8,445 bases of DNA from Deltaproteobacteria bacterium (GTDB lineage: Bacteria > Desulfobacterota > Desulfobacteria > Desulfobacterales > Desulfatirhabdiaceae): contig JAJYBO010000120.1 in the NCBI GenBank assembly GCA_021778975.1, forward strand, positions 1 to 8,445, in the 5' to 3' direction. The notes below the pieces were generated by a model. It saw only the letters and a program-made list of their open reading frames with translations, ran no database searches and was not told the origin of the DNA. Position numbers and translations under genes: made by a program. How positions within the stretch are numbered: position 1 is the stretch's first letter; every line of letters begins with the position of its first letter. Shown piece after piece: positions 1-6,024 of this stretch.

Positions 1-204
1 CAGTGACGCAGAAGCGGCGCCGCCGTTGTCTCCCGCGGCTTCTCGCGCCGGCTCGACATCAATAAAAATTCTCTGAAACGCACCGGCGGGAGATTCGGAA
101 TCTTTTTCACGCGCCGGCGCCGCATTTTTCAGTATTTCAGGAAAGAGATAGGGACCCGAAGACACATCGGAAATTGTATGATCTTTCTTGAAGATATCAT
201 GCAA
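1..204 (-). CDS. fliH: FliH, flagellar export ATPase regulator (N-terminal 68 residues, runs off left edge)
   Basis: FliH is the cytoplasmic stator-like protein that binds the FliI ATPase and docks it at the flagellar export gate. Only the first 68 codons are here. The frame is open from a TTG at 204-202 to the window edge and reads LHDIFKKDHTISDVSSGPYL at its N-terminus, then FPEI, then a charged, Ala/Gly-rich stretch as expected for the poorly conserved FliH N-terminus. The TTG start is chosen because AAAAGGGGG (221-213) lies 8 bases upstream, no ATG exists in this frame, and the next possible start (GTG at 165) has no ribosome binding site. The ATG at 200-198 is in another frame and stops after about 22 codons. 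The start overlaps the fliG stop by 8 bases, implying translational coupling. The identity rests mainly on position after fliG and the short PYLFPEI segment; the conserved C-terminal domain lies outside the window. Confidence 0.72.
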   Translation of the reverse strand, partial: MHDIFKKDHTISDVSSGPYLFPEILKNAAPAREKDSESPAGAFQRIFIDVEPAREAAGDNGGAASASL

Positions 205-1279
205 TATAATCGCCCCCTTTTCGGCCGCTGATAATGATTTCGTTCTTGGCTTCAAGTTCCTGAATGATCTTGGTGATGCTCTGCTGGGCCTCTTCGACAT
301 CTTTCATGCGCACCGCACCGACTGCCTCGATTTCTTCCCGCAGCATAACCCCCGCCCGTTCGGACATGTTCTTGAATATCTTGTTCTTGACTTCTTCCGA
401 AGCGCCCTTGAGCGCCAGCGCCAGTTTCTGCGTTTCAACCCTGCGCAATACCTTCTGCAACCCCTTGTCGTTGACCAGCACCAGGTCTTCAAACACAAAC
501 ATCATCTGTTTGATCTGGGCCGCGAGATCCGGATTGACTTCCTCGATTTCACTCAAAATCAATTCTCCCGCAGAACCATCCGCCATATTGAGCAGCTCCG
601 CCAGATGACTGACACCGCCAGTTTTGTGAGTGGCCGACGTCTTTTTCTTTTTCATGATTTCCTGAAACACGCGGTCAATTTCCATCACCATTCCCGACTG
701 AATCTTGTCCATACGGGCGATCCTCATGGCCACTTCCAGCTTGAGATTGTCGGGAAGCCTGGACAATACGACACTGCCAGATTCCGGCTTCAAGTGGACA
801 ACAATCACCGCTATGGTCTGCGGATGTTCGTCTTTAATCATTTCGACCAGTTGTTCTGGCTCTATGGCCTGAAGCGCCTTCAGGGCATTTTCTTCTTCGG
901 TGGGTTGGCTTTCCGCTTCGTCAGAAAGCGCGGAGCCTCCCTGAGCCGACGGTGAAGCCGCTTCAGGCGAGGCTTCTGCCGGCGATATTTCGGGTAGAAC
1001 CTCCGGCATTGCTTCGGATGCGCCGTCTTCCTCTGCCGGTTCACTCAGTATCTGACTCAATGACTGACGGTTCTTGATTTTTTCGATGAGCGTCGCAAAT
1101 TCATGGGCAATTTGCTCCACCACTTCCGGAGCAATGGCGTCAACCTGCATCAGATGTTCCTGAACGATTTTCCTTTCCGCTTCTCCCATCTGATTCAGAA
1201 TTTCCCGAGATGTCTTTTCTCCCAGAGAATGAATCAAAACGGCGACCTTCAATGCTCCTGACAGCGGTATCTTGTCCAT
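197..1279 (-). CDS. fliG: FliG, flagellar rotor/switch protein with atypical N-terminal linker
   Basis: FliG sits on the cytoplasmic face of the MS ring, binds FliF through its N-domain and FliM through its middle domain, and its C-domain meets the stators to make torque. Visible landmarks are an N-domain helix block (about 1-72), the middle-domain EHPQ motif (151-154) followed by TIAVIV, the Gly-Gly linker with GGVSHLAELLN (221-231), MFVFEDL (260-266) and a charged C-domain rich in paired R/K and E/D (270-335). At 360 residues it is about 25-30 longer than the E. coli protein (331). The extra length is an acidic Ala/Pro/Ser-rich stretch (about 81-130), which also replaces the usual last part of the N-domain. 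The C-domain reads GAVR where most family members have GPVR. A 79-base gap separates it from fliF. The ATG at 1279 has no well-spaced ribosome binding site: GGGGAG lies about 15 bases upstream, with a weaker GGA at about 10. An in-frame TAG a little further up limits longer starts. Confidence 0.96.
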   Translation of the reverse strand: MDKIPLSGALKVAVLIHSLGEKTSREILNQMGEAERKIVQEHLMQVDAIAPEVVEQIAHEFATLIEKIKNRQSLSQILSEPAEEDGASEAMPEVLPEISPAEASPEAASPSAQGGSALSDEAESQPTEEENALKALQAIEPEQLVEMIKDEHPQTIAVIVVHLKPESGSVVLSRLPDNLKLEVAMRIARMDKIQSGMVMEIDRVFQEIMKKKKTSATHKTGGVSHLAELLNMADGSAGELILSEIEEVNPDLAAQIKQMMFVFEDLVLVNDKGLQKVLRRVETQKLALALKGASEEVKNKIFKNMSERAGVMLREEIEAVGAVRMKDVEEAQQSITKIIQELEAKNEIIISGRKGGDYIA

Positions 1280-1358
1280 AGCGATAATTTCCAGCTCCCC
1301 TATAATCTATAAAGCGAATATATTTGTCTGTCCGTTATGTCTCGTCATCACCCGCGCG

Positions 1359-3014
1359 TCATGTCTGCTTCATCCACTCTCTCAGCACTTCGACAAACAC
1401 CTGATTGTCCGCCAGCGCCAACTGGGAGAGTTGATCCGCAAGAGACAGCGGTTTGGATGCGGTTTGCACCTCGGCGCCACCATATTCTTTCTCAAGCTCG
1501 TTGACCGTTCTGGGAAGCGACCCCAACAAATCGGTCTCTCTGACCGGATCCGTTGTCAGCCATTGAATCAGCGGACGGATGACAAAGATAAATGTCAACA
1601 CCATGAATATTCCTGAAAACAGATATTTGAGATATACGGAATACTGCATCAACGATGATAGCCAGCCGTTGCTCTGCACTTTGTTTCTGGCCTCTTTAAG
1701 CGCCGGATTTTCAAAAGGAATATTGGCGACTTCAACCGCATCGCCCCTTGTGGTCGAATAGTTCACCGCACGCATAACGATATTCTTGATTTTGTCAATC
1801 TCTTCCGGAGTGCGGGGAACATATTCCTGGGTGATCTTACCGTTTTTATCCTTGACCGTTTTATACGTGCCATCCACCAGCACCGCTACCGAAAGCCTGG
1901 AAATCTGGCCGATAGGCTCGATCGTATGGCTCGTAACCTTCCCGATTTCAAAATTGGTGGTCTGGCTCTGTTTGGTACTCACAGGAACGGGAGGCGCTGC
2001 GGTTGTCGCATTGGCGGCGCCAGCGACATTTCCGGCCGCGCCACTGGCCGCCTGCTGGGTATTGGCTGCCATCGCGGCGTTGGAACCCGGCACCCCCACG
2101 GGCGGCTTGTTCATGTTGATCGTGGATTCCTTCAAAATCTGCTCGCTGCGCGCAACCTTGTCATCCGGGTAATACCGCTCTTCCGTTTTTTCCTGTTTTT
2201 TAAAATCCATGCTCGTTGACAATCGGACAATGGCCTTATCCGGCCCAAGCGCATTTTCCAGCATACTTTTTACACGGCGTTCCAGATTGCGCTCCACCGT
2301 CTCCTGATACGCCAGTTGATCGGCTCTTGCCTTTTCATAGCTGTTTTTCTCTTTTCTCTGACCGATCTGGTTGCCATAGGTATCAACGAGTGTGACATTT
2401 TCCGGTTTCAACCCGGCAATACTCGATGAAATCAGATGGATAACGCCCTGTATCTGATCTTCCGTCAGCATTTTTCCGGGCTTGAACTTAATCACCACCG
2501 AAGCCCTGGGCGGTTCTTCATCCTCGACAAACAGGGTCTTGGGGGGGATAACCAGATGGACCCTCGAGCTTTCAATTTCGTCAAAGCAGTCAATGGTTCG
2601 GGTCAGCTCCCCCTGAAGCGCCCGCAGATAATTGACATTCTGAACGAATTCCGTCATTCCCAATTTTGAATGATCGAAAATCTCAAAGCCAACCCCGCCG
2701 CCCTGTGGCAACCCCTGGGTCGCCAGTTCCATTCTGGTTTCATACACTTTTTCCTTGGGAACCAATATGGCCCCGCCATTGGATGAAACCTGATAGGGAA
2801 TCTTTTTCGCCTTGAGCTGCGCGATGACCGCGCCGGAATCTTCGGCGGAAAGCCCCGAAAACAGCACCTGATAATCCGGTCTGCCGCTAAGAAACAGAAT
2901 CAGGGCGAACCCGCCGAGAACGCCTGCAATGACGGAGAACAAGGTGATTTTTCGGACCAGGCTTAAGCCACCGTAGATCGTTTTCAATTGCGTAAAAGCG
3001 CTTTTCAGTTGCAT
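1359..3014 (-). CDS. fliF: FliF, flagellar MS-ring protein
   Basis: FliF forms the inner-membrane MS ring on which rod, switch and export gate are built. The 551-residue length is normal. In order: a short cytoplasmic N-terminus; membrane helix 1 (about 23-43); YscJ/FliF ring-building domains (about 45-215) including LATQGLP near residue 97, with an LEN-type segment near 252; a third ring-building domain (about 225-435) interrupted by an Ala/Asn/Thr-rich loop (about 305-350); membrane helix 2 (about 459-481); and a cytoplasmic tail. The tail ends in a short acidic amphipathic segment (about 521-551, LADQLSQLALADNQVF then VEVLREWMKQ), the part known in this family to bind the FliG N-domain. 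The ATG at 3014 has GAGGAA 8 bases upstream. The gene starts 15 bases after fliE ends, consistent with one transcript. Confidence 0.97.
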   Translation of the reverse strand: MQLKSAFTQLKTIYGGLSLVRKITLFSVIAGVLGGFALILFLSGRPDYQVLFSGLSAEDSGAVIAQLKAKKIPYQVSSNGGAILVPKEKVYETRMELATQGLPQGGGVGFEIFDHSKLGMTEFVQNVNYLRALQGELTRTIDCFDEIESSRVHLVIPPKTLFVEDEEPPRASVVIKFKPGKMLTEDQIQGVIHLISSSIAGLKPENVTLVDTYGNQIGQRKEKNSYEKARADQLAYQETVERNLERRVKSMLENALGPDKAIVRLSTSMDFKKQEKTEERYYPDDKVARSEQILKESTINMNKPPVGVPGSNAAMAANTQQAASGAAGNVAGAANATTAAPPVPVSTKQSQTTNFEIGKVTSHTIEPIGQISRLSVAVLVDGTYKTVKDKNGKITQEYVPRTPEEIDKIKNIVMRAVNYSTTRGDAVEVANIPFENPALKEARNKVQSNGWLSSLMQYSVYLKYLFSGIFMVLTFIFVIRPLIQWLTTDPVRETDLLGSLPRTVNELEKEYGGAEVQTASKPLSLADQLSQLALADNQVFVEVLREWMKQT

Positions 3015-3029
3015 GGGGATGGTTCCTCG

Positions 3030-3332
3030 CTATACCTGCATTCGCATGATTTCCTGATAGGCTTCAACAACCTTGTTACGCACCTGCATGGTAAGCTGCA
3101 TCGCCACGCTGGCTTTTTCAAGTGAAATCATGGTGTTGTGAACATCTTCGTTCTTGCCGGACGCCAGATCCTGAACCGCCGTATCCGCGGTATTTTGAAG
3201 GTGGTTGACTTTTTTCAGATGCTCTTTGAGCATTTCGCCAAAAGACGCCTCCGACACGTCACCGGTTGAGGCGGTTCCCGCCGGCGATGGAGGGATAGAA
3301 AAAAATTGGGGGTTCAGTTGTAATGGTTTCAT
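3030..3332 (-). CDS. fliE: FliE, rod/MS-ring junction protein
   Basis: FliE is a small protein exported early that joins the MS ring to the proximal rod. The product is 100 residues, normal for the family. Its N-terminus is variable and Pro/Ser-rich, with SFGEML at 30-35. The conserved helical C-terminus begins LEKASVAMQLTMQVRNKVVE (71-90) and continues AYQEIMRM (91-98), which is diagnostic. An earlier GTG at 3338 is in frame, but ATG at 3332 is preferred because AGGA (3344-3341) lies 8 bases before it and only 2 bases before the GTG. With this start the gene begins 2 bases after the flgC stop, matching the flgB/flgC junction. It is followed after 15 bases by fliF. Confidence 0.95.
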   Translation of the reverse strand: MKPLQLNPQFFSIPPSPAGTASTGDVSEASFGEMLKEHLKKVNHLQNTADTAVQDLASGKNEDVHNTMISLEKASVAMQLTMQVRNKVVEAYQEIMRMQV

Positions 3333-3334
3333 AA

Positions 3335-3772
3335 TCACCGTCCTATTTCAAGTGCTTTCAGCACCATGTTCTTGGAATCCGCAATGGCCGTTACATTGGC
3401 TTCATAGCTTCGGGACGCGGACATCATGTTCACCATTTCCTCCACAACGCTGATGTTGGGCATGGCGACAAACCCCTGGCTGTTCGCGTCCGGGTTCTGC
3501 GGATCGTATTTCATGATAGGCGGCCGCTGGTCATTGATTACATCCGTCACCTGCACGTCTGTTGGCTTGCCGTTGAGTTCCGCGTTCAGAGCATCGCTGA
3601 ATTTGCCCGACAGCGGCGTCGCCGCGAAAACAGCTTCCTGACGCTGATAAGGCCCCCCTTGAGCAGTTCGGGTGGTATTCACATTGGCCAGGTTGCTGGA
3701 TACCAGATTCATTCTAAGGCGCTGCGCCGACAACCCGGAAGCGCTGGTCTGTATCGCGTTGAAAAAATCCAT
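3335..3772 (-). CDS. flgC: FlgC, flagellar proximal rod protein
   Basis: FlgC is one of the proximal rod proteins, exported by the flagellar type III system and assembled in the periplasm. The 145-residue product starts MDFFNAIQTSASGLSAQRLR and carries the rod/hook-family N-terminal signature SSNLANVNTT (25-34), then GGPYQRQEAVF (39-49). The C-terminal signature is PNISVVEEMVNMMSASRSYE (105-124) followed by ANVTAI, also typical. A GTG six bases upstream (3778) is in frame, but ATG at 3772 is chosen: GAGGTGAT (3781-3774) is a strong ribosome binding site 5 bases before it, and FlgC proteins normally begin at this methionine. The ribosome binding site overlaps the flgB stop codon, so translation is probably coupled. 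Confidence 0.97.
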   Translation of the reverse strand: MDFFNAIQTSASGLSAQRLRMNLVSSNLANVNTTRTAQGGPYQRQEAVFAATPLSGKFSDALNAELNGKPTDVQVTDVINDQRPPIMKYDPQNPDANSQGFVAMPNISVVEEMVNMMSASRSYEANVTAIADSKNMVLKALEIGR

Positions 3773-3773
3773 A

Positions 3774-3781
3774 ATCACCTC
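3774..3781 (-). promoter_or_regulatory. Ribosome binding site of flgC, overlapping the flgB stop
   Basis: GAGGTGAT pairs extensively with the 16S rRNA 3' end and ends just before the ATG at 3772. The flgB TGA (3777-3775) lies inside it, so ribosomes finishing flgB sit on the flgC start. It decides for ATG 3772 over the in-frame GTG at 3778, which lies inside the site itself. Confidence 0.8.
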
Positions 3782-4197
3782 ACTGTTCCGCTGATAACAC
3801 TCAACAACGATTGAAATTTCTTTGAAATCATCTCCGCGGAAGCATTGTAGAGAAGACCGTTTTCCGACAGCTCCGTCATGGTTTTGTCTATGTCAACGGT
3901 GTTGCCGTCTTCGCGGAAATTATGTTCGGGCGCCTCGACCTGAATGACTTCAGGGAGCTTTTCATAAGAGAGTTCCGGCAAAGGAAAGTGCATCGGCTGG
4001 GTCTGAAGCAGATTCAGTTTTCCGTCTTTCTGGTCGGCCTTCTGCATTTCCTTTTTCACCATAATGTCAAACGCTTTGAAATTAGGCGTATCCATGTTGC
4101 TGATATTGGACACCAGCAGGTTGTGTTTCTCGGATCGCAAATCCAGACTCTTTTCCAGAACCGAAAATGTTTTGTTGAACAACCCCATAGATTCCAT
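3775..4197 (-). CDS. flgB: FlgB, flagellar proximal rod protein, first gene of the operon
   Basis: FlgB is the most membrane-proximal rod protein and is exported through the flagellar type III system. The product is 140 residues, a normal length. Landmarks are NISNMDTPNFKA (31-42), the family's N-terminal rod signature, and DGNTVDIDKTMTEL (97-110) followed by a long C-terminal helix. The ATG at 4197 is chosen because AAAGGA (4211-4206) lies 8 bases upstream; a second methionine at codon 4 is less well placed. The gene opens the flagellar operon, is preceded by a sigma-54 type promoter about 40 bases upstream, and ends 2 bases before flgC. Confidence 0.96.
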   Translation of the reverse strand: MESMGLFNKTFSVLEKSLDLRSEKHNLLVSNISNMDTPNFKAFDIMVKKEMQKADQKDGKLNLLQTQPMHFPLPELSYEKLPEVIQVEAPEHNFREDGNTVDIDKTMTELSENGLLYNASAEMISKKFQSLLSVISGTVR

Positions 4198-4236
4198 ATG
4201 CCATATCCTTTCTGATGTGAACTTGCCAAAAATCCA

Positions 4237-4252
4237 AGCAAGATATATGCCA
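4237..4252 (-). promoter_or_regulatory. Sigma-54 (RpoN) promoter of the flgB-flgC-fliEFGH operon
   Basis: On the minus strand the sequence is TGGCATATATCTTGCT. Against the known sigma-54 consensus TGGCAC-N5-TTGCA/T it matches TGGCA and TTGC(T), with the invariant GG and GC exactly 10 bases apart. The C of the -12 element is at 4238, putting transcription start near 4226 and giving a leader of about 29 bases before flgB. RpoN control of rod and MS-ring genes by an enhancer-binding protein (FleQ/FlrC type) is well known in many polar flagellates; its use here is inferred from sequence and position only. Confidence 0.85.
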
Positions 4253-4258
4253 CAAACG

Positions 4259-4300
4259 ATGAAATATCCCTCAACGATTTGAACTCATGGTGTATTTCAT
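4259..4300. repeat. Inverted repeat ATGAAATA-N26-TATTTCAT upstream of the sigma-54 promoter
   Basis: Perfect 8-bp arms lie at 4259-4266 and 4293-4300, about 33 to 74 bases upstream of the predicted flgB transcription start. The right arm also abuts the -10 of the predicted rightward promoter. The arms could bind a dimeric regulator, such as the enhancer-binding protein needed by RpoN, or they could be chance in AT-rich sequence. No regulator can be named from this. Confidence 0.4.
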
Positions 4301-4306
4301 TACAAT
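4279..4306 (+). promoter_or_regulatory. Possible sigma-70 type promoter for the rightward operon
   Basis: TTGAAC (4279-4284) and TACAAT (4301-4306) are separated by 16 bases, a fair -35/-10 pair that would start transcription near 4313. This gives a leader of about 142 bases before the ATG at 4455. It overlaps the upstream control region of the divergent sigma-54 promoter. A perfect TTGACA at 4363-4368 is an alternative -35 but has no convincing -10. Confidence 0.35.
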
Positions 4307-4339
4307 ATCACCGATACTTTCGGGCCTCGTCACCGTCCA

Positions 4340-4357
4340 TGACACCGTAGCGTGTCA
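4340..4357. promoter_or_regulatory. Palindrome TGACAC-N6-GTGTCA in the rightward leader
   Basis: Six-base perfect inverted arms (4340-4345 and 4352-4357) surround CGTAGC. The site lies roughly 27-44 bases downstream of the predicted rightward start, where an operator or small mRNA hairpin could act. There is no T-run after it, so it does not look like a terminator. Function is unproven. Confidence 0.3.
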
Positions 4358-4454
4358 GTTCGTTGACAGAGAAACGCAGGGAACGACGATCATCCGACTT
4401 GCATCTGGGCGCGGGTCTGGGATATCATCGTTTTCAACAATTCGAGGTGTAATC

Positions 4455-5144
4455 ATGACGGATATCTGGATTATCGGGGCGGGGCGATTTGGAAAGAAGG
4501 CTGTACACGCCATGAAGCATCGCCACCCCCATGCGGCCCTCACGGTTGTTGACATCTGTCCGCAGGCCTGCGACGCCATTGCCGGGCCTGTGATAACCAC
4601 CATATGTATGGATGGCATTGCATATCTGCATCGTTTTTTGAAAGACGACACGACCCCGGACTGGATTGTTCCGGTAATTCCCATCCACATGGCGTTTGAA
4701 TGGATGCGTCTGAAACTTTCGCCTGCATATCGGGTGGAGCCTGTCGAAATACCGGAGATGGTCCGAACCTCGCTTCCCAATGTATATCCCGGAAGGCCCG
4801 GAGAAATATTCACCAGCGTTGCATCGTTCATCTGCCCGGAAAATTGCCCGGAACCATCGGCGATCTGCACGTACACCCGCAACCCCAGAACGCAGATCCT
4901 GCACCAGACAATCCAGTCGCTTTCCTGTCCTCCATTTGTCGTCGTGTCGCTGCAAAGCCGGCAACTGGCGCCAGGGATCGGAGGTATTCGTCCGTCGTGT
5001 CTGTGGAAAGCCCTGAGAACGGTTCAGATGTCGCGGTTTCCTGTTCTCCTCAGCACCGCATGCAAATGTCATGGCGTGGTGCAGGCTTTCACAGCGATAC
5101 CGTCCGGTGCGGATTCGACATCTTTAATGGATTTATCATACTGA
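4455..5144 (+). CDS. TrkA-N-like Rossmann (NAD-binding) protein with Cys clusters, function unknown
   Basis: The 229-residue product starts with a dinucleotide-binding fold: MTDIWIIGAGRFGKKAV has the GxGxxG loop (GAGRFG, 8-13), and an acidic residue ends strand 2 (VVD, 31-33), as in NAD-preferring TrkA-N domains. After about residue 120 the protein departs from TrkA. It has CPENCPEP (127-134) with a further Cys at 138, then SRQLAPGIGG (168-177), then ACKCHG (202-207). These clusters could bind a metal or Fe-S cluster, but no ligand is proven. CxCH is not a heme c motif, which needs CxxCH. No TrkA-C domain, membrane segment or signal peptide is seen, so it is probably cytosolic. ATG 4455 is chosen over upstream in-frame ATGs because GAGGTG sits 6 bases before it and the Rossmann strand begins at once. 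It is first in the rightward set, 88 bases before the methyltransferase. I recall related Cys-rich proteins in sulfate reducers but cannot name a function. Confidence 0.8.
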   Translation: MTDIWIIGAGRFGKKAVHAMKHRHPHAALTVVDICPQACDAIAGPVITTICMDGIAYLHRFLKDDTTPDWIVPVIPIHMAFEWMRLKLSPAYRVEPVEIPEMVRTSLPNVYPGRPGEIFTSVASFICPENCPEPSAICTYTRNPRTQILHQTIQSLSCPPFVVVSLQSRQLAPGIGGIRPSCLWKALRTVQMSRFPVLLSTACKCHGVVQAFTAIPSGADSTSLMDLSY

Positions 5145-5232
5145 TTTTTCATGAAATTTTCAGATCATCCGGGCAGGTGAGAGCATACTTCTTTCCGGCT
5201 TTTTCCTTGATTTACCCATAGTTTTATGAATA

Positions 5233-5988
5233 ATGGCGGATATGGGGTATATTTTCGATTTCAATACGGCCAGAGCATTCGATCAATGGATTCAAAGCCC
5301 GAAAATCCAGAGAATCGTTACGCTCGAAAACCGCCTGATGCTCCAGATGTTGAATCCGTCCCGCGGAAAGACACTGCTTGAAGTCGGCTGCGGATCCGGC
5401 GTCGGGTTGCTGCCGTTTATCGAAAAAGGGGTGCTGGTCACCGGCATGGATCCCTCTCCTTACATGCTCGATATCGCCCGCGCCCGCGTTGGACAACGGG
5501 CGGATCTGCACAGAGGCGCCGGCGAAGATCTGCCGTTTGAAGACAATTCGTTTCATTATGTCTGTATCAATACGACGCTGGAATTTGTCGAAAACCCTCA
5601 CGCCGTCCTTGCGGAAGCCTGCCGTGTGGCCAAACACAAGGTATATGTCGGCATTCTGAACCACTATGCACTCGGAGGACACCGCAGACGCATTCGACGC
5701 CTTTTCAAAGAAAAACCATCGGCGCCCCTGAACCATTTCGGTGTGGGAGACATCAAGCGAATATTGCATCAATTGCTCGGAACCGTTCCGGTATATGCGC
5801 GTCATACCTGCCATTTTCCAGTGCCGTGGACCGGTGTGACACGGTGGATGGAACAATATCCCCTGATGCAGTTATGCCCGTTCGGCGCCTACGCGGGAAT
5901 TATCGCATTGTTGATTCCCAGGTTCAAAACCACGCCCATTTCATTGGAATATCGTTCCAATACAGCCGCGGGCGTTGTTCCCGGGTGA
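5233..5988 (+). CDS. Class I SAM-dependent methyltransferase (UbiE/Methyltransf_11 type), substrate unknown
   Basis: This is a cytosolic Rossmann-fold methyltransferase of 251 residues. Motif I is LLEVGCGSGVG (48-58), the SAM ribose-binding acidic residue lies in VTGMDPSPYML (69-79), and GAGEDLPFEDNSFHYV (95-110) supplies the adenine-contact Asp/Glu and motif IV region, followed by INTTLEFVENP (112-122). The C-terminal third (about 145-251) is Arg-rich, then hydrophobic (AYAGIIALLIP), and probably sets substrate choice. An in-frame TGA at 5227 limits the start to ATG 5233 or ATG 5242. Neither has a good ribosome binding site, and the second would give MGYIFDFNTAR. It sits 36 bases before the radical SAM gene in the same direction, so the two may share a pathway. 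The substrate cannot be read from sequence. Confidence 0.9.
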   Translation: MADMGYIFDFNTARAFDQWIQSPKIQRIVTLENRLMLQMLNPSRGKTLLEVGCGSGVGLLPFIEKGVLVTGMDPSPYMLDIARARVGQRADLHRGAGEDLPFEDNSFHYVCINTTLEFVENPHAVLAEACRVAKHKVYVGILNHYALGGHRRRIRRLFKEKPSAPLNHFGVGDIKRILHQLLGTVPVYARHTCHFPVPWTGVTRWMEQYPLMQLCPFGAYAGIIALLIPRFKTTPISLEYRSNTAAGVVPG

Positions 5989-6024
5989 ATCAATGTATCA
6001 TTCCCGAAGCGAGGAGAAACATCC

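Noticed and set aside
188..955. 255-codon plus-strand open frame antisense to fliG
   Set aside because: It lies wholly opposite a clearly homologous fliG, has a composition typical of reverse-strand shadows (rich in F, H, R) and no recognisable domain or convincing ribosome binding site.
1995..2100. Ala/Asn/Thr-rich segment of fliF as a possible inserted repeat or transferred sequence
   Set aside because: FliF proteins commonly carry a variable low-complexity loop in the third ring-building domain, the frame is intact and no direct DNA repeats are seen.
4363..4391. Promoter using the perfect TTGACA at 4363-4368
   Set aside because: No -10-like hexamer lies 16-18 bases downstream; the 4279-4306 pair is better.
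4287..4454. Upstream extension of the Rossmann protein to ATG 4287
   Set aside because: The 56 added residues would precede a Rossmann strand that normally starts at the N-terminus, and GAGGTG marks ATG 4455 as the start.
5021..5044. ACKCHG motif as a c-type heme site (the neighbouring CxCH at residues 203-206)
   Set aside because: Heme c attachment needs CxxCH. Here only one residue separates the cysteines, and there is no signal peptide for export.
4434..5072. 212-codon minus-strand open frame opposite the Rossmann protein gene
   Set aside because: The plus strand has GxGxxG, Cys motifs and a good ribosome binding site; the minus frame has none of these.
5147..5156. TTTCATGAAA palindrome just after the Rossmann protein gene
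   Set aside because: It is only 10 bases with no loop or T-tract and is likely by chance in AT-rich sequence; too weak to call an operator or terminator.
5224..5856. 210-codon minus-strand open frame opposite the methyltransferase
   Set aside because: It is a shadow of a gene with clear SAM-binding motifs on the plus strand.
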